A stretch of 64,000 bases of DNA, taken from the NCBI RefSeq assembly GCF_050859505.1, contig NZ_CP193934.1, positions 2,728,001-2,792,000 on the forward strand, given 5' to 3'. Within the stretch, counting starts at the first letter, position 1. Every line of letters begins with the position of its first letter. The notes under the pieces are model-generated. The model saw only the letters and a program-made list of their open reading frames with translations, was not told the origin of the DNA and searched no databases. Source of the DNA: Marinirhabdus sp050859505 (GTDB lineage: Bacteria; Bacteroidota; Bacteroidia; Flavobacteriales; Flavobacteriaceae). Positions 26,718-34,945 of this stretch are shown in pieces. The translations under genes and the position numbers were made by a program.

Positions 26718-27107
26718 ATGAGTATGTTCTATCATTACAATCTGGAGTATGCCGAGGTTTTTGTGTTTGATGAATTTTTGGTGAATCAAATTCATCAGGG
26801 GGTCACCGTGCGTACAGAGCACAACAAAATGCTGCGAGAAATAGTAGACAAACACTTTGCCAACAAACCTCTGGTGTATATTGGGAACAGGCATTTTTCC
26901 TATGCCGTAGACCCGCTAACCTATATTGCAACGTCCAAAATCCATAATTTATTGGCCATGGCGATTGTTGCCAATAACGAAATTAGCCGTAAAAATGCAT
27001 TGCTAGAAAAATACTTTTACGACAAACCTTTTGAGGTCTTCCCTACCCTTAGTGAAGCCATTTCGTGGGTGCATCACGTAATTTTGGTACATAATGAACA
27101 AAAATAG
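26718..27107 (+). CDS. SpoIIAA/STAS-like small protein, paralogue 1
   Basis: 129 residues, cytoplasmic, no signal. Alternating strands and helices: FVFDEFLVNQIHQGVTV, then helix EHNKMLREIVDKHF, strand PLVYIGNRH, the conserved YAVDPLTYI, strand MAIVANN, and a final helix SEAISWVHHVI. The order fits a SpoIIAA-like/STAS fold (as in flavobacterial 'STAS/SEC14 domain' annotations). It is a clear paralogue of the gene at 27458: shared QGxTV, AVDPxxYxxTSKI, DKPFxxF and EAISW. No enzymatic residues can be named. Own promoter. Confidence 0.6.
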   Translation: MSMFYHYNLEYAEVFVFDEFLVNQIHQGVTVRTEHNKMLREIVDKHFANKPLVYIGNRHFSYAVDPLTYIATSKIHNLLAMAIVANNEISRKNALLEKYFYDKPFEVFPTLSEAISWVHHVILVHNEQK

Positions 27108-27457
27108 AGTTACCATATATAAAAAAGTAGTTTCAGTACTGCAGGCCCTCAAAATTATGGTCGCCAAATAACAAGAGCTCACCAACCCCATCACTCCTCA
27201 GCACACTATACGTAGCATTTCCTGAAAAAATCCAATAAAAGAATAATTTTTTGAAGAGGGAGCTTTTCAAGCCTCTACTATAAAATTAAATAATTTTAAA
27301 CTGAAAATCAGTACGTTAGGAGGGGTTGCTTTTGAAATATGGTAAAAAAATCACTGTGCAATTCCTATAGATAGCGCGCTCTATGGCTCCCTCACACGGT
27401 AAATTGTGGTTGGTTGTACTATAAAAATTAGTATCTTTAACTATAACTAACCTACCT
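27108..27457. other. Intergenic region between the two SpoIIAA-like paralogues
   Basis: 350 bp with no gene I can support. Its last 50 bp hold the promoter of the second paralogue. No strong hairpin or repeat stands out. Confidence 0.5.
27410..27439 (+). promoter_or_regulatory. Promoter of the second SpoIIAA-like gene
   Basis: TTG (27410-27412), exactly 19 nt, TATCTTTA (27432-27439). ATG 18 bases downstream. Confidence 0.65.
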
Positions 27458-27841
27458 ATGACTCTCAAAAAAGTAATTTCATTTGAATTTGGCGAAATAG
27501 AACTCTTTGACAATTATCTTGTTACCACTATGAAGCAAGGCATAACGGTAATTCCAAAATATAATGATGAGTTAGTAACCCTAGCAAATTCTCATTTCGA
27601 AGGAAGGCCCTTTGCCTACATTACTCACCGTAAAAACTCGTATGCTGTAGATCCAAGTATTTATTATAAAACTTCTAAAATTGAAAGCCTGGTGGCTTTT
27701 GCCGTGGTTTCAAACAAACCCATTGACAAAAAAATAGTAGCGATAGAAAAAATATTTCTGGATAAACCCTTCCAGCTTTTTTCAGACATGGAGGATGCGA
27801 TATCGTGGGCTTTGGATATTGTTAGAACCCAAAAAGAATAG
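27458..27841 (+). CDS. SpoIIAA/STAS-like small protein, paralogue 2
   Basis: 127 residues. Same fold pattern and same conserved positions as the gene at 26718 (KQGITV, YAVDPSIYYKTSKI, FAVVSNKPI, LDKPFQLF, DAISWAL). The extra 3-4 residues at the start (MTLKKVISFEFGEIELFD) give an intact first strand. The two genes are a tandem duplication, each with its own promoter. Role unknown. Confidence 0.6.
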   Translation: MTLKKVISFEFGEIELFDNYLVTTMKQGITVIPKYNDELVTLANSHFEGRPFAYITHRKNSYAVDPSIYYKTSKIESLVAFAVVSNKPIDKKIVAIEKIFLDKPFQLFSDMEDAISWALDIVRTQKE

Positions 27842-27904
27842 TAAATAAGTCGGCTATACATAGAGACTACACTAGCTACTATACAAATAACAGAAATTTA
27901 ATTT

Positions 27905-29419
27905 TTAGTATCCAAAAAGCACTTCGTTATCGATACTAAAGCTCTGTATAAAAGCAACCGCAGCGTGAATATCGTCTGCAAGTACTCTATCATCTTCCAT
28001 AAAAGGGACTACATTTCTAAAAGAACCTACAAAACTTTCTACCAAAGGAGAAGATTTTTTTGGACTCCTAAAGGAAAGTGCCTGGGAGGCATTCATCAAT
28101 TCGATAGCTAGAACTGTTTCAAGATTATCTACAATGCGCAGGCATTTGGTAGCTCCGTTGGCACCCATACTCACATGGTCTTCCTGCCCGTTACTAGACA
28201 CAATACTATCTACCGATGCTGGCGTTGCTAATTGTTTATTTTGGCTCACAATGCTAGCAGCTGTGTACTGTGGAATCATAAAACCACTATTTAAGCCAGG
28301 ATTATTTACTAAAAAGGCTGGTAATCCCCGTAATCCTGAAACCAATTGATAGGTTCTTCTTTCTGAAATATTAGCCAACTCTGCCATAGCAATTCCCAAA
28401 TAATCTAAAGCTAACGCAAGCGGTTGCCCATGGAAATTTCCGCCAGAAATAATGGTATCGGCTTCTATAAAAATGTTAGGGTTATCGGTAACACTATTAA
28501 TTTCAGTTTTAAAAGTTTTATGCGCAAATAAAATGGTGTCTTTTGTAGCGCCGTGTACCTGCGGAATACATCGAAACGAATACGGATCCTGCACACTTTC
28601 TTTTTCACTAATTCCTATTTCGCTTTCATCTAAAAATTCACGAATACGCTCTGCAGTTTTTACTTGTCCGCGATGTGGGCGTACCAAGTGTACCAAAGCA
28701 TTAAACGGGCTCATATTACAATCAAATGCGTCTACAGAAGTAGCACCAATAAGATCGGCCAGGTAGGACAATTTGTGTGATTTCAATAAAACATAGGTAC
28801 CATATGCACTCATAAACTGCGTTCCATTAAGCAACGCCAAACCTTCTTTTGCTTGCAATACGATAGGTTCCCAGTTGTACTTGGCTACTATTTCAGCAGT
28901 AGGAACAATCTTTTTTCCTATCCACACATCTCCTATGCCAAGTAAAGGCAGTGCCAAATGCGCCAAGGGAGCCAAATCGCCGGAAGCGCCTAAACTTCCC
29001 TGGTTGTAAATAACCGGTAAAATATCCTGATTGTAAAAATCTAAGAGCCGTTCTACCGTTTGTAACTGTACCCCACTATAGCCATAACTCAAGGATTGAA
29101 TTTTGAGCAACAGCATTAATTTTATAATGGGTTTTGGAACATATTCACCCGTACCACACGCGTGCGATTTTACGAGGTTTTCTTGTAGTTTACTCAGGTT
29201 TTCCTCGGCAATCTTCACATTACAAAGCGATCCAAAGCCTGTATTTATTCCATAAATAGGACTTTTATCATTTTTAATTTTTTGATGAAGGTATTCATGG
29301 GATTTCTTTATGTTAAGAATGGCTTCTTCTGAAAGCGCCAAGAGCATATTTTGTTCAAGTATGGTACTGAGTACGGGAAGGTCAAGATTTTCAGCACTTA
29401 TATAATGGGTTTCTTGCAT
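27905..29419 (-). CDS. hutH: Histidine ammonia-lyase
   Basis: 504 residues, typical length. Converts L-histidine to urocanate and ammonia, first step of histidine use. The Ala145-Ser146-Gly147 triad in GSLGASGDLAPLAHL forms the MIO electrophile; YGINTGFGSL provides the catalytic tyrosine and GNFHGQPLA the substrate pocket. No other hut genes (hutU, hutI, hutG) lie next to it, so the pathway is scattered or the enzyme acts alone. Divergent from the TlpA-like gene. Confidence 0.95.
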   Translation of the reverse strand: MQETHYISAENLDLPVLSTILEQNMLLALSEEAILNIKKSHEYLHQKIKNDKSPIYGINTGFGSLCNVKIAEENLSKLQENLVKSHACGTGEYVPKPIIKLMLLLKIQSLSYGYSGVQLQTVERLLDFYNQDILPVIYNQGSLGASGDLAPLAHLALPLLGIGDVWIGKKIVPTAEIVAKYNWEPIVLQAKEGLALLNGTQFMSAYGTYVLLKSHKLSYLADLIGATSVDAFDCNMSPFNALVHLVRPHRGQVKTAERIREFLDESEIGISEKESVQDPYSFRCIPQVHGATKDTILFAHKTFKTEINSVTDNPNIFIEADTIISGGNFHGQPLALALDYLGIAMAELANISERRTYQLVSGLRGLPAFLVNNPGLNSGFMIPQYTAASIVSQNKQLATPASVDSIVSSNGQEDHVSMGANGATKCLRIVDNLETVLAIELMNASQALSFRSPKKSSPLVESFVGSFRNVVPFMEDDRVLADDIHAAVAFIQSFSIDNEVLFGY

Positions 29420-29521
29420 TGGTTTAGGTGTTTTTACAAAAATACAATTCTAAGTAGGAATAATTTTAATAATTTCACAATTGCAAAGTACAATACGTAT
29501 TTTAATCTAAAACAGATAGCT

Positions 29522-30553
29522 ATGAAAAAAACACTCATCTTCGCTGCCGCCATTGCTATGGTGGCCTGCCAAGAAGATCAACCTAAAAAAGACTACGTTA
29601 GCTTTTCTGGAACTATTACCAATCCAAGTAGCGATTCGTTGCTTGTAGAGAAGCGTGGTTTCAAAAAAGTAATTGCCGTAAAAACGGACGGAACCTTTAG
29701 TGATACGCTACAGGTAACTCCCGGAATGTATTATATTTATGATGGTTCTGAAAGCTCCAGCATTTTTCTGAGAAATGGGTACGATCTAAAACTTACCATG
29801 GATACCAAAGAATTTGATGAGTCTATAAAATATGCTGGCGAAGGTTCCGAAGTGAATAACTTCTTAGCTCAAAAAGCATTAAAAGAGGAGCGTGTTTTTG
29901 ATAAAGATTTCAGTAAAATGGGAAAAGAAGACTTAGACAAAGCCATGGCAGAAGCAAAAACTGAAATTACTACTTTTATAGAGAGTCAGAAAGGATTAGA
30001 CTCCATAGTGGTTGCAGAAAGTCGCGCAGGACTTGAAGGTAATATTAAAGGGTTGACTGAATATTATGGTGGAATAATTGCCTTACGTGAGGCATTCCCA
30101 AAAGGGTCTCCCTCTCCCTCTTTTGAAGGCTACGAAAATTTTAAAGGCGGAACTACTTCTCTGGCCGATTTAAAAGGAAAATACGTTTATGTTGATGTTT
30201 GGGCTACGTGGTGTGCGCCGTGTAAAGCTGAAATTCCTTTCTTAAAAGAATTAGAAGCCGAAATGCAGGATAAAGATATCGCTTTTGTAAGTATGAGTAT
30301 TGATGATGACAGATCACACAAAGGATCTTGGGAACAGGCTCATACAGACTGGAAAGCTATGGTTGCCGATAAACAGCTAAGTGGCATACAAATTATGGCA
30401 CCAAAAGGATGGCAATCCCAGTTTATTCAGGACTATTTAATAAGTGGAATTCCTAGATTTATTTTAATAGATCCTTCTGGAAATGTAGTAGATCCTAACG
30501 CACCAAGACCGTCCGATCCTGAGTTAAAAACGATGTTAGCAGCGTTATTGTAA
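29522..30553 (+). CDS. TlpA-like thioredoxin-fold lipoprotein (DUF4369-type N-terminus)
   Basis: 343 residues from the ATG at 29522; an upstream in-frame ATG would give a 57-residue extension with no signal features, whereas MKKTLIFAAAIAMVAC is a clean lipoprotein signal. Residues 25-120 form a beta-rich domain as in DUF4369 (SFSGTITNPSSDSLLV). A helical linker follows, then a thioredoxin domain (about 205-343) with the WCAPC active site (Cys231, Cys234), preceded by YVYVDVWATW. Expected role: thiol-disulphide exchange in the periplasm, for example in cytochrome maturation or envelope stress. Single gene ending in a large terminator. Confidence 0.92.
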   Translation: MKKTLIFAAAIAMVACQEDQPKKDYVSFSGTITNPSSDSLLVEKRGFKKVIAVKTDGTFSDTLQVTPGMYYIYDGSESSSIFLRNGYDLKLTMDTKEFDESIKYAGEGSEVNNFLAQKALKEERVFDKDFSKMGKEDLDKAMAEAKTEITTFIESQKGLDSIVVAESRAGLEGNIKGLTEYYGGIIALREAFPKGSPSPSFEGYENFKGGTTSLADLKGKYVYVDVWATWCAPCKAEIPFLKELEAEMQDKDIAFVSMSIDDDRSHKGSWEQAHTDWKAMVADKQLSGIQIMAPKGWQSQFIQDYLISGIPRFILIDPSGNVVDPNAPRPSDPELKTMLAALL

Positions 30554-30570
30554 GCTAACAAAGAAAAATG

Positions 30571-30704
30571 AAAGCGCTCTAAAAGTTAAAGATTTTACTT
30601 TGTCTGGTTGAGCGCAGTCGAATCCTACTGTTAACTGAAATAGGTTTTTAATAGTTCTCGACTGCACTCGAACAGACATGGTCTAACTTCTAGAGCGCTT
30701 TTTT
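30571..30704. terminator. Terminator with a repeat element in its loop
   Basis: Outer arms AAAGCGCTCTAAAAGTTA (30571-30588) and 30684-30701 pair at 17 of 18 positions and are followed by a T run. The loop contains a second, inner hairpin: TGTCTGGTTGAGCGCAGTCGA (split here as 30601-30610 and 30611-30621) against 30655-30678 (CTCGACTGCACTCGAACAGACA region). The core TTGAGCGCAGTCGAA recurs at 43279 (one mismatch) and 57258. It separates convergent TlpA-like and nnr genes. Confidence 0.8.
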
Positions 30705-30706
30705 GT

Positions 30707-32248
30707 TTATGCATTTTTATGCTCTTGTTCCGTAGGTTCTGGAGCAAATAATTCTAAAAAAGCTGGGCCAATGTTTTCAATAAGGTCGCTAGCGGTTAAG
30801 GCTTCAAAACCAATAGCTTGTGTAGCTATATTTCCAGCACTTCCGTGTAAATATGTCCCAAATACCGATGCAATTAGAGGATCGTATCCTTGAGAAAGCA
30901 AACCAGCAATCATTCCAGATAGGACATCTCCACTCCCTCCTGTTGCCATTCCCGGATTTCCAGTGGTGTTTATGTAGAGTCTATTTTCCACGACCACAAT
31001 GGTATTGGCACCTTTAACCACAATAATTACATTGTGCTTTTTTGCAAAATTCTTAGTTTTTTCTAGTTTTTGAAAATCGTTTTTCCAAGTACCTATCAAA
31101 CGTTTTAGTTCTCCCGGGTGAGGTGTTAATACGGAAAGTTCTGGAATTTTTTTAAGTAAAGATTCATGTGCTGAAATACAATTTAATGCATCGGCATCTA
31201 TCACCAAAGGGCTTTTTGTGGTACTGAATAATTCTTCTAGAGCTGAAACAGTTTCAGCTTTGGTACCCATTCCCATCCCTACCGCTATTGATGTTGGCTC
31301 AAAATCTACTTCAATATGAGTAATTATTTGATGCTCTTTATCGGTTATCGTCATGGCTTCGGGTACGCTGGACTGTAAAATAGGATACCCACATTCTGGG
31401 ATAAAGGCTGAAACAAGTCCGGAACCTGTTTTGTAAGCCGCTTTGGTAGAAAGTATTGCGGCGCCTATCTTTCCGTAACTTCCTGCTACAATTAATGTGT
31501 GTCCATAATCTCCCTTGTGCGCATATTTTTCACGTTGTTTGTAAAATTGTTGCGCTTCGGGTTTTGCGATGATTTGGGCTAATGCTTCAGTTTCGTGAAG
31601 ATATTCTGGATCCAGACCAATTTCTAATACTTCAAAATACGGAACAAATTTTCCTGTTTCAGGTAAAAAGAAACTCAATTTTGGTGCCTGAAAAGTAAGC
31701 GTATGGCTTGCTTTAATAACAGCTTCAGGATCTGCCAAGGCTTGGTCTGCATACATTCCGCTAGGAATATCTATGGAAAGTTTAAAAGATTTTTTACCAT
31801 TAAGGTATTGTATTAATTGCTTTACCCATCCTTCTGGAGCACGGTTTAATCCAATTCCGAAAATGGCATCAATAATGATATCTTCAGGATTGATATCGGG
31901 GAAATCCTCTTCCGAGGTCATTAATTTTGGCCATTTTTTGGTGACTTCTTTTATACGATCATAATTAGCGAGAAAACATTTTGAGCGCTTATCGGTGAAA
32001 TTAGCAACATACACGTGTACATTATAGCCGTGTTCGTGCAACATTCTGCCAAGAACGAGCCCATCGCCACCGTTGTCTCCTATTCCACAAAAAATATGAA
32101 CTGGTACTTGTGCTCCCTGCATCCTGCTGTGCAACCAATTAAATATTTGCGTACCAGCACGTTCCATTAAATCTAGTTTCGTAATGCCGTGCTTTTCGGT
32201 GGTTACTTTATCTGCTTCGTGAAGTTGTTTGGCTGAGAATATTTTCAT
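30707..32248 (-). CDS. nnr: Bifunctional NAD(P)H-hydrate repair enzyme (epimerase + dehydratase)
   Basis: 513 residues. The N-terminal part (about 1-215) is the YjeF_N/NnrE epimerase (GIGDNGGDGLVLGRML; DAIFGIGLNR), which interconverts R and S forms of damaged NAD(P)HX. The C-terminal part (about 225-500) is the NnrD ADP-dependent dehydratase (ribokinase-like fold): SYGKIGAAILSTKAAYKTG, TPHPGELKRL and GNPGMATGGSGDVLSGMIAGLL. The fusion is common in bacteria. Single gene on the minus strand with its own promoter. Confidence 0.95.
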   Translation of the reverse strand: MKIFSAKQLHEADKVTTEKHGITKLDLMERAGTQIFNWLHSRMQGAQVPVHIFCGIGDNGGDGLVLGRMLHEHGYNVHVYVANFTDKRSKCFLANYDRIKEVTKKWPKLMTSEEDFPDINPEDIIIDAIFGIGLNRAPEGWVKQLIQYLNGKKSFKLSIDIPSGMYADQALADPEAVIKASHTLTFQAPKLSFFLPETGKFVPYFEVLEIGLDPEYLHETEALAQIIAKPEAQQFYKQREKYAHKGDYGHTLIVAGSYGKIGAAILSTKAAYKTGSGLVSAFIPECGYPILQSSVPEAMTITDKEHQIITHIEVDFEPTSIAVGMGMGTKAETVSALEELFSTTKSPLVIDADALNCISAHESLLKKIPELSVLTPHPGELKRLIGTWKNDFQKLEKTKNFAKKHNVIIVVKGANTIVVVENRLYINTTGNPGMATGGSGDVLSGMIAGLLSQGYDPLIASVFGTYLHGSAGNIATQAIGFEALTASDLIENIGPAFLELFAPEPTEQEHKNA

Positions 32249-32269
32249 GCGTAGTTTTTGAATGCATTG

Positions 32270-32300
32270 TAAAGATACTTGTATTCAAAAATTATAGCAA
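32270..32300 (-). promoter_or_regulatory. Promoter of nnr
   Basis: On the minus strand TTG, 20 nt, TATCTTTA; seen on the plus strand as TAAAGATA (32270-32277) and CAA (32298-32300). About 22 bases before the start codon. Confidence 0.65.
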
Positions 32301-32482
32301 CCTGATGCGCAGGCATTTTTTTCAAAATTTTATATTGGTAGTGTAGTATGTGGCAAGAACGCTTTGCTATGAGTGATGCTTTTTGAAGGTAAAAAACAGA
32401 GACTCTTTTTAGAATTAAAATACCAGCTCATCGTGCCCTTTGTACTAAATAGTTTTATTTTCCACAAACCACAAACCACAAA

Positions 32483-33286
32483 CTAATAACGCCACTCGCG
32501 TTCTTTATTCATTTCCTCTTCCTTGGTAAGCTCATCCTGCGGAATTACTTTTAAAAACGAAGGATGTTGTTCTATGGCATATTCTAGTTTTTCTACAATT
32601 TGCTGAACCGTTTCGTTTTCGTAATCTATTTTTAAAGGCTCTTTAATTTCTATAGATTGAAGAATGCCTCGTTTTTTAATACGGATACCTTTTCGATCAA
32701 AAGAACGTCTAAAACCATCTATAACAATAGGTACTACAAGAGGTTTATTCTTTTTTATAATGTGCGCAGTACCGCGTCTAATAGGTTTCCAGGGTCTTGT
32801 AGTTCCTTGTGGGAAGGTAATTACCCAGCCGTCGTCCAGCGCCATTTTAATATTGCTTACATCGCTCATTTTTACCTGGCGATTTACTTCTTGTCCTTCG
32901 GCACGCCACGTACGCTCAATACTTACAGAGCCTGCATACGCTAAAATTTTAGGTAATAAACCAGATTGCATGGTTTCCTTAGCAGCTACAAAATAAATAT
33001 TTAACTTTGGGTTCCACAGGTACCCAATATTTTTAATACTGTCTTCACGACCACTCAAACTTGCATTAAATACGTGAAACATAGCTACAACATCTGCAAA
33101 ATAGGTTTGATGATTGGATACAAAAAGTACGTTGGTTTCAGGAAGATTTTTTAAAATTTCGCTTCCGTCAATTTCCAGAGTATTAAATCCTTTAAAACGT
33201 CTGTGTGTAAGCGCTCCCAAAATACGGATGAGCCAACGTTTAAGGAAAAGTATATGTCCAAATGGATTCTTTTTTAAAAGCCCCAT
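32483..33286 (-). CDS. 1-acyl-sn-glycerol-3-phosphate acyltransferase family (PlsC-like)
   Basis: 267 residues. Transfers an acyl chain to lysophosphatidate or a related lyso-lipid at the inner membrane. Visible motifs: SNHQTYFAD (motif I), the middle YFVAAKETM, SIERTWR, FPQGTTRPW (motif III) and a PLVVPIVIDGF block (motif IV). Motif I has five residues between His and Asp rather than the usual four (HX5D), which I believe occurs in a Bacteroidetes subgroup; so the exact acceptor is uncertain. A TAAAGATA (33344-33351) about 58 bp upstream is a candidate -7 element on the minus strand. Confidence 0.88.
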   Translation of the reverse strand: MGLLKKNPFGHILFLKRWLIRILGALTHRRFKGFNTLEIDGSEILKNLPETNVLFVSNHQTYFADVVAMFHVFNASLSGREDSIKNIGYLWNPKLNIYFVAAKETMQSGLLPKILAYAGSVSIERTWRAEGQEVNRQVKMSDVSNIKMALDDGWVITFPQGTTRPWKPIRRGTAHIIKKNKPLVVPIVIDGFRRSFDRKGIRIKKRGILQSIEIKEPLKIDYENETVQQIVEKLEYAIEQHPSFLKVIPQDELTKEEEMNKEREWRY

Positions 33287-33364
33287 AAATAAATATTCAG
33301 TTTTTAGTAATTAGTAAGCAGGGAATCTACTTAAACCGAAATGTAAAGATACAAAATATTGAAT

Positions 33365-34006
33365 TTATAGCAGTTGTTTTAGCATTTCGCGCACTTCGTT
33401 GAGCATCATAGCGGTAGCGCCCCAAACAACCTGATTTTGCAATAAAAAAGCAGGAACCTCGATCTCTTTAGCGTAGGATGTTGAGAGTGTTTTATTAATT
33501 TTAACCACATCATCCATAAATTCGGCAAGTGGTACCTCAATAATTGCTTCCACCTCTTCTTCCTGTAGAACAAAATGTAGCTTTTCGTGCGTTGTTCCTA
33601 CATAAGGTTGCACAAAAAAATTACTAGGTGGAATGTAGATCTCGGTAAGTTTTTTATAGACTTTAATACTATCTTCAGAAATCCCTACTTCTTCTTCGGT
33701 TTCTCTTAGAGCTGTAGCTTGGAAATCTGCATCGCCTTCTTCCCATTTCCCACCAGGAAAACCAACTTGAGCGGAGTGTACACCTTTGTAGGTTTTGCGA
33801 AGAATTAAAACAAAATGGGTTTCATTGTTTTTAGAAGGATAAAATAATACTAAAACCGCTGCCCTCTTTCCTGTTTTAGCTTCTTTTGCCTGATTTCTAA
33901 GTTCCAGTAAACGTTCAATAGGAGCCATTTTTAAATGAAACTCCTCTCCGGGCAATTCCATTTTTTCTATTTTTACAATCTTAGTTATAAATTCTGAAAA
34001 ATCCAT
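33365..34006 (-). CDS. CoA pyrophosphatase-like Nudix hydrolase
   Basis: 213 residues. The Nudix signature reads GFPGGKWEEGDADFQATALRETEEEVGI; catalytic glutamates are in RETEEEVG. The run GFPGGK...D...TALRE is that of the CoA-pyrophosphatase subgroup (UPF0035 type), which cleaves coenzyme A to 3',5'-ADP and phosphopantetheine. Its start codon is 2 bp from the divergent start codon of the cyclophilin gene, so any promoter must lie within that gene. The length agrees with flavobacterial homologues beginning MNFxEF. Confidence 0.88.
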   Translation of the reverse strand: MDFSEFITKIVKIEKMELPGEEFHLKMAPIERLLELRNQAKEAKTGKRAAVLVLFYPSKNNETHFVLILRKTYKGVHSAQVGFPGGKWEEGDADFQATALRETEEEVGISEDSIKVYKKLTEIYIPPSNFFVQPYVGTTHEKLHFVLQEEEVEAIIEVPLAEFMDDVVKINKTLSTSYAKEIEVPAFLLQNQVVWGATAMMLNEVREMLKQLL

Positions 34007-34008
34007 TT

Positions 34009-34728
34009 ATGAGAGTACTGCTTGCGCTATTTTTTATTGTTTTTGTTTACGGTTGTGAAGATACCAAAAACACTTCCACTGAAAAAGAGAAAACAACTCC
34101 TACTTCTGAAACGGGAGAAAAGAAAGAAGATGAAACTACTGCCGATACTATTTCAGAAGAAAAAAGAATAGAATACCCAAAAATCACCGATAAAAATGTT
34201 GTAGCATTTTTTACGAAATATGGGGCTAAAAATCCCGAAACCAAAGTAAAAATTAGCACGCGTTTAGGTGCTATTTATTTAGAATTATATGAAGAAACGC
34301 CACTACACCGTGCCAATTTTATCTATCTGGTGAAGCGCGGCTATTTTAGCGATACCTTTTTTCATCGTGTAGTGCCCAACTTTATTATCCAAGGGGGCAA
34401 CAGCGATTTACCCAGTACCAATAAAAAACGTGCCGATATTGGAGCTGTCTACCTCCTCCCCGCTGAAATTAATGGACGTAATGTTACCTATGGTAGTATT
34501 GCTGGTGCGAAAGAATATCGTGAAAACCCAGATAAGAAATCGGCTCCGTTTGAGTTTTTTGTCTTTTTAGGGCCACAAACATCCACTGCACACTTAAACG
34601 GTAACTATACGGTCTTCGGAGAGGTAACAAAAGGTATGGATGTGGTGGAGAAAATTTCAGAATTAAAATCGGATGAAGGAGAATGGCCTTTGGAGAATGT
34701 CTATATAACTGCAGAGATAATAAAGTAG
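34009..34728 (+). CDS. Cyclophilin-type peptidyl-prolyl isomerase lipoprotein
   Basis: 239 residues. Lipoprotein signal MRVLLALFFIVFVYGC (Cys16), then a Lys/Glu/Thr-rich linker of about 40 residues, then a cyclophilin domain (about 83-238): IYLELYEETPLHRANFIYLV, FFHRVVPNFIIQGG with the catalytic Arg, and the LGPQTSTAHLNGNYTVFGEV segment. Speeds cis-trans isomerisation at prolines during folding in the periplasm. The domain has the insertion GAVYLLPAEINGRNVTYGSI typical of Bacteroidetes forms. Head to head with the Nudix gene (2 bp). Confidence 0.93.
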   Translation: MRVLLALFFIVFVYGCEDTKNTSTEKEKTTPTSETGEKKEDETTADTISEEKRIEYPKITDKNVVAFFTKYGAKNPETKVKISTRLGAIYLELYEETPLHRANFIYLVKRGYFSDTFFHRVVPNFIIQGGNSDLPSTNKKRADIGAVYLLPAEINGRNVTYGSIAGAKEYRENPDKKSAPFEFFVFLGPQTSTAHLNGNYTVFGEVTKGMDVVEKISELKSDEGEWPLENVYITAEIIK

Positions 34729-34945
34729 TCTCAGTATATATTAATTAAAGTTATTGATTATATAGAAGTATGTAATAAATTAAAAAAGAGTGTACTGAAT
34801 CTTAAATTTTATTGTTCATAAGCTTATTAAAGCTCTTAGAATATGTAATGTAAAAAATTTATTATAAATCGTTCCACTAGTAGCTCAATCACAATAAATC
34901 CTTATTTTTAACCTCTTAATTTAGGTACCTTATACTATAAAATCA

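Noticed and set aside
29351..29521. 57-residue N-terminal extension of the TlpA-like protein
   Set aside because: It would bury the lipoprotein signal peptide and overlaps hutH on the other strand.
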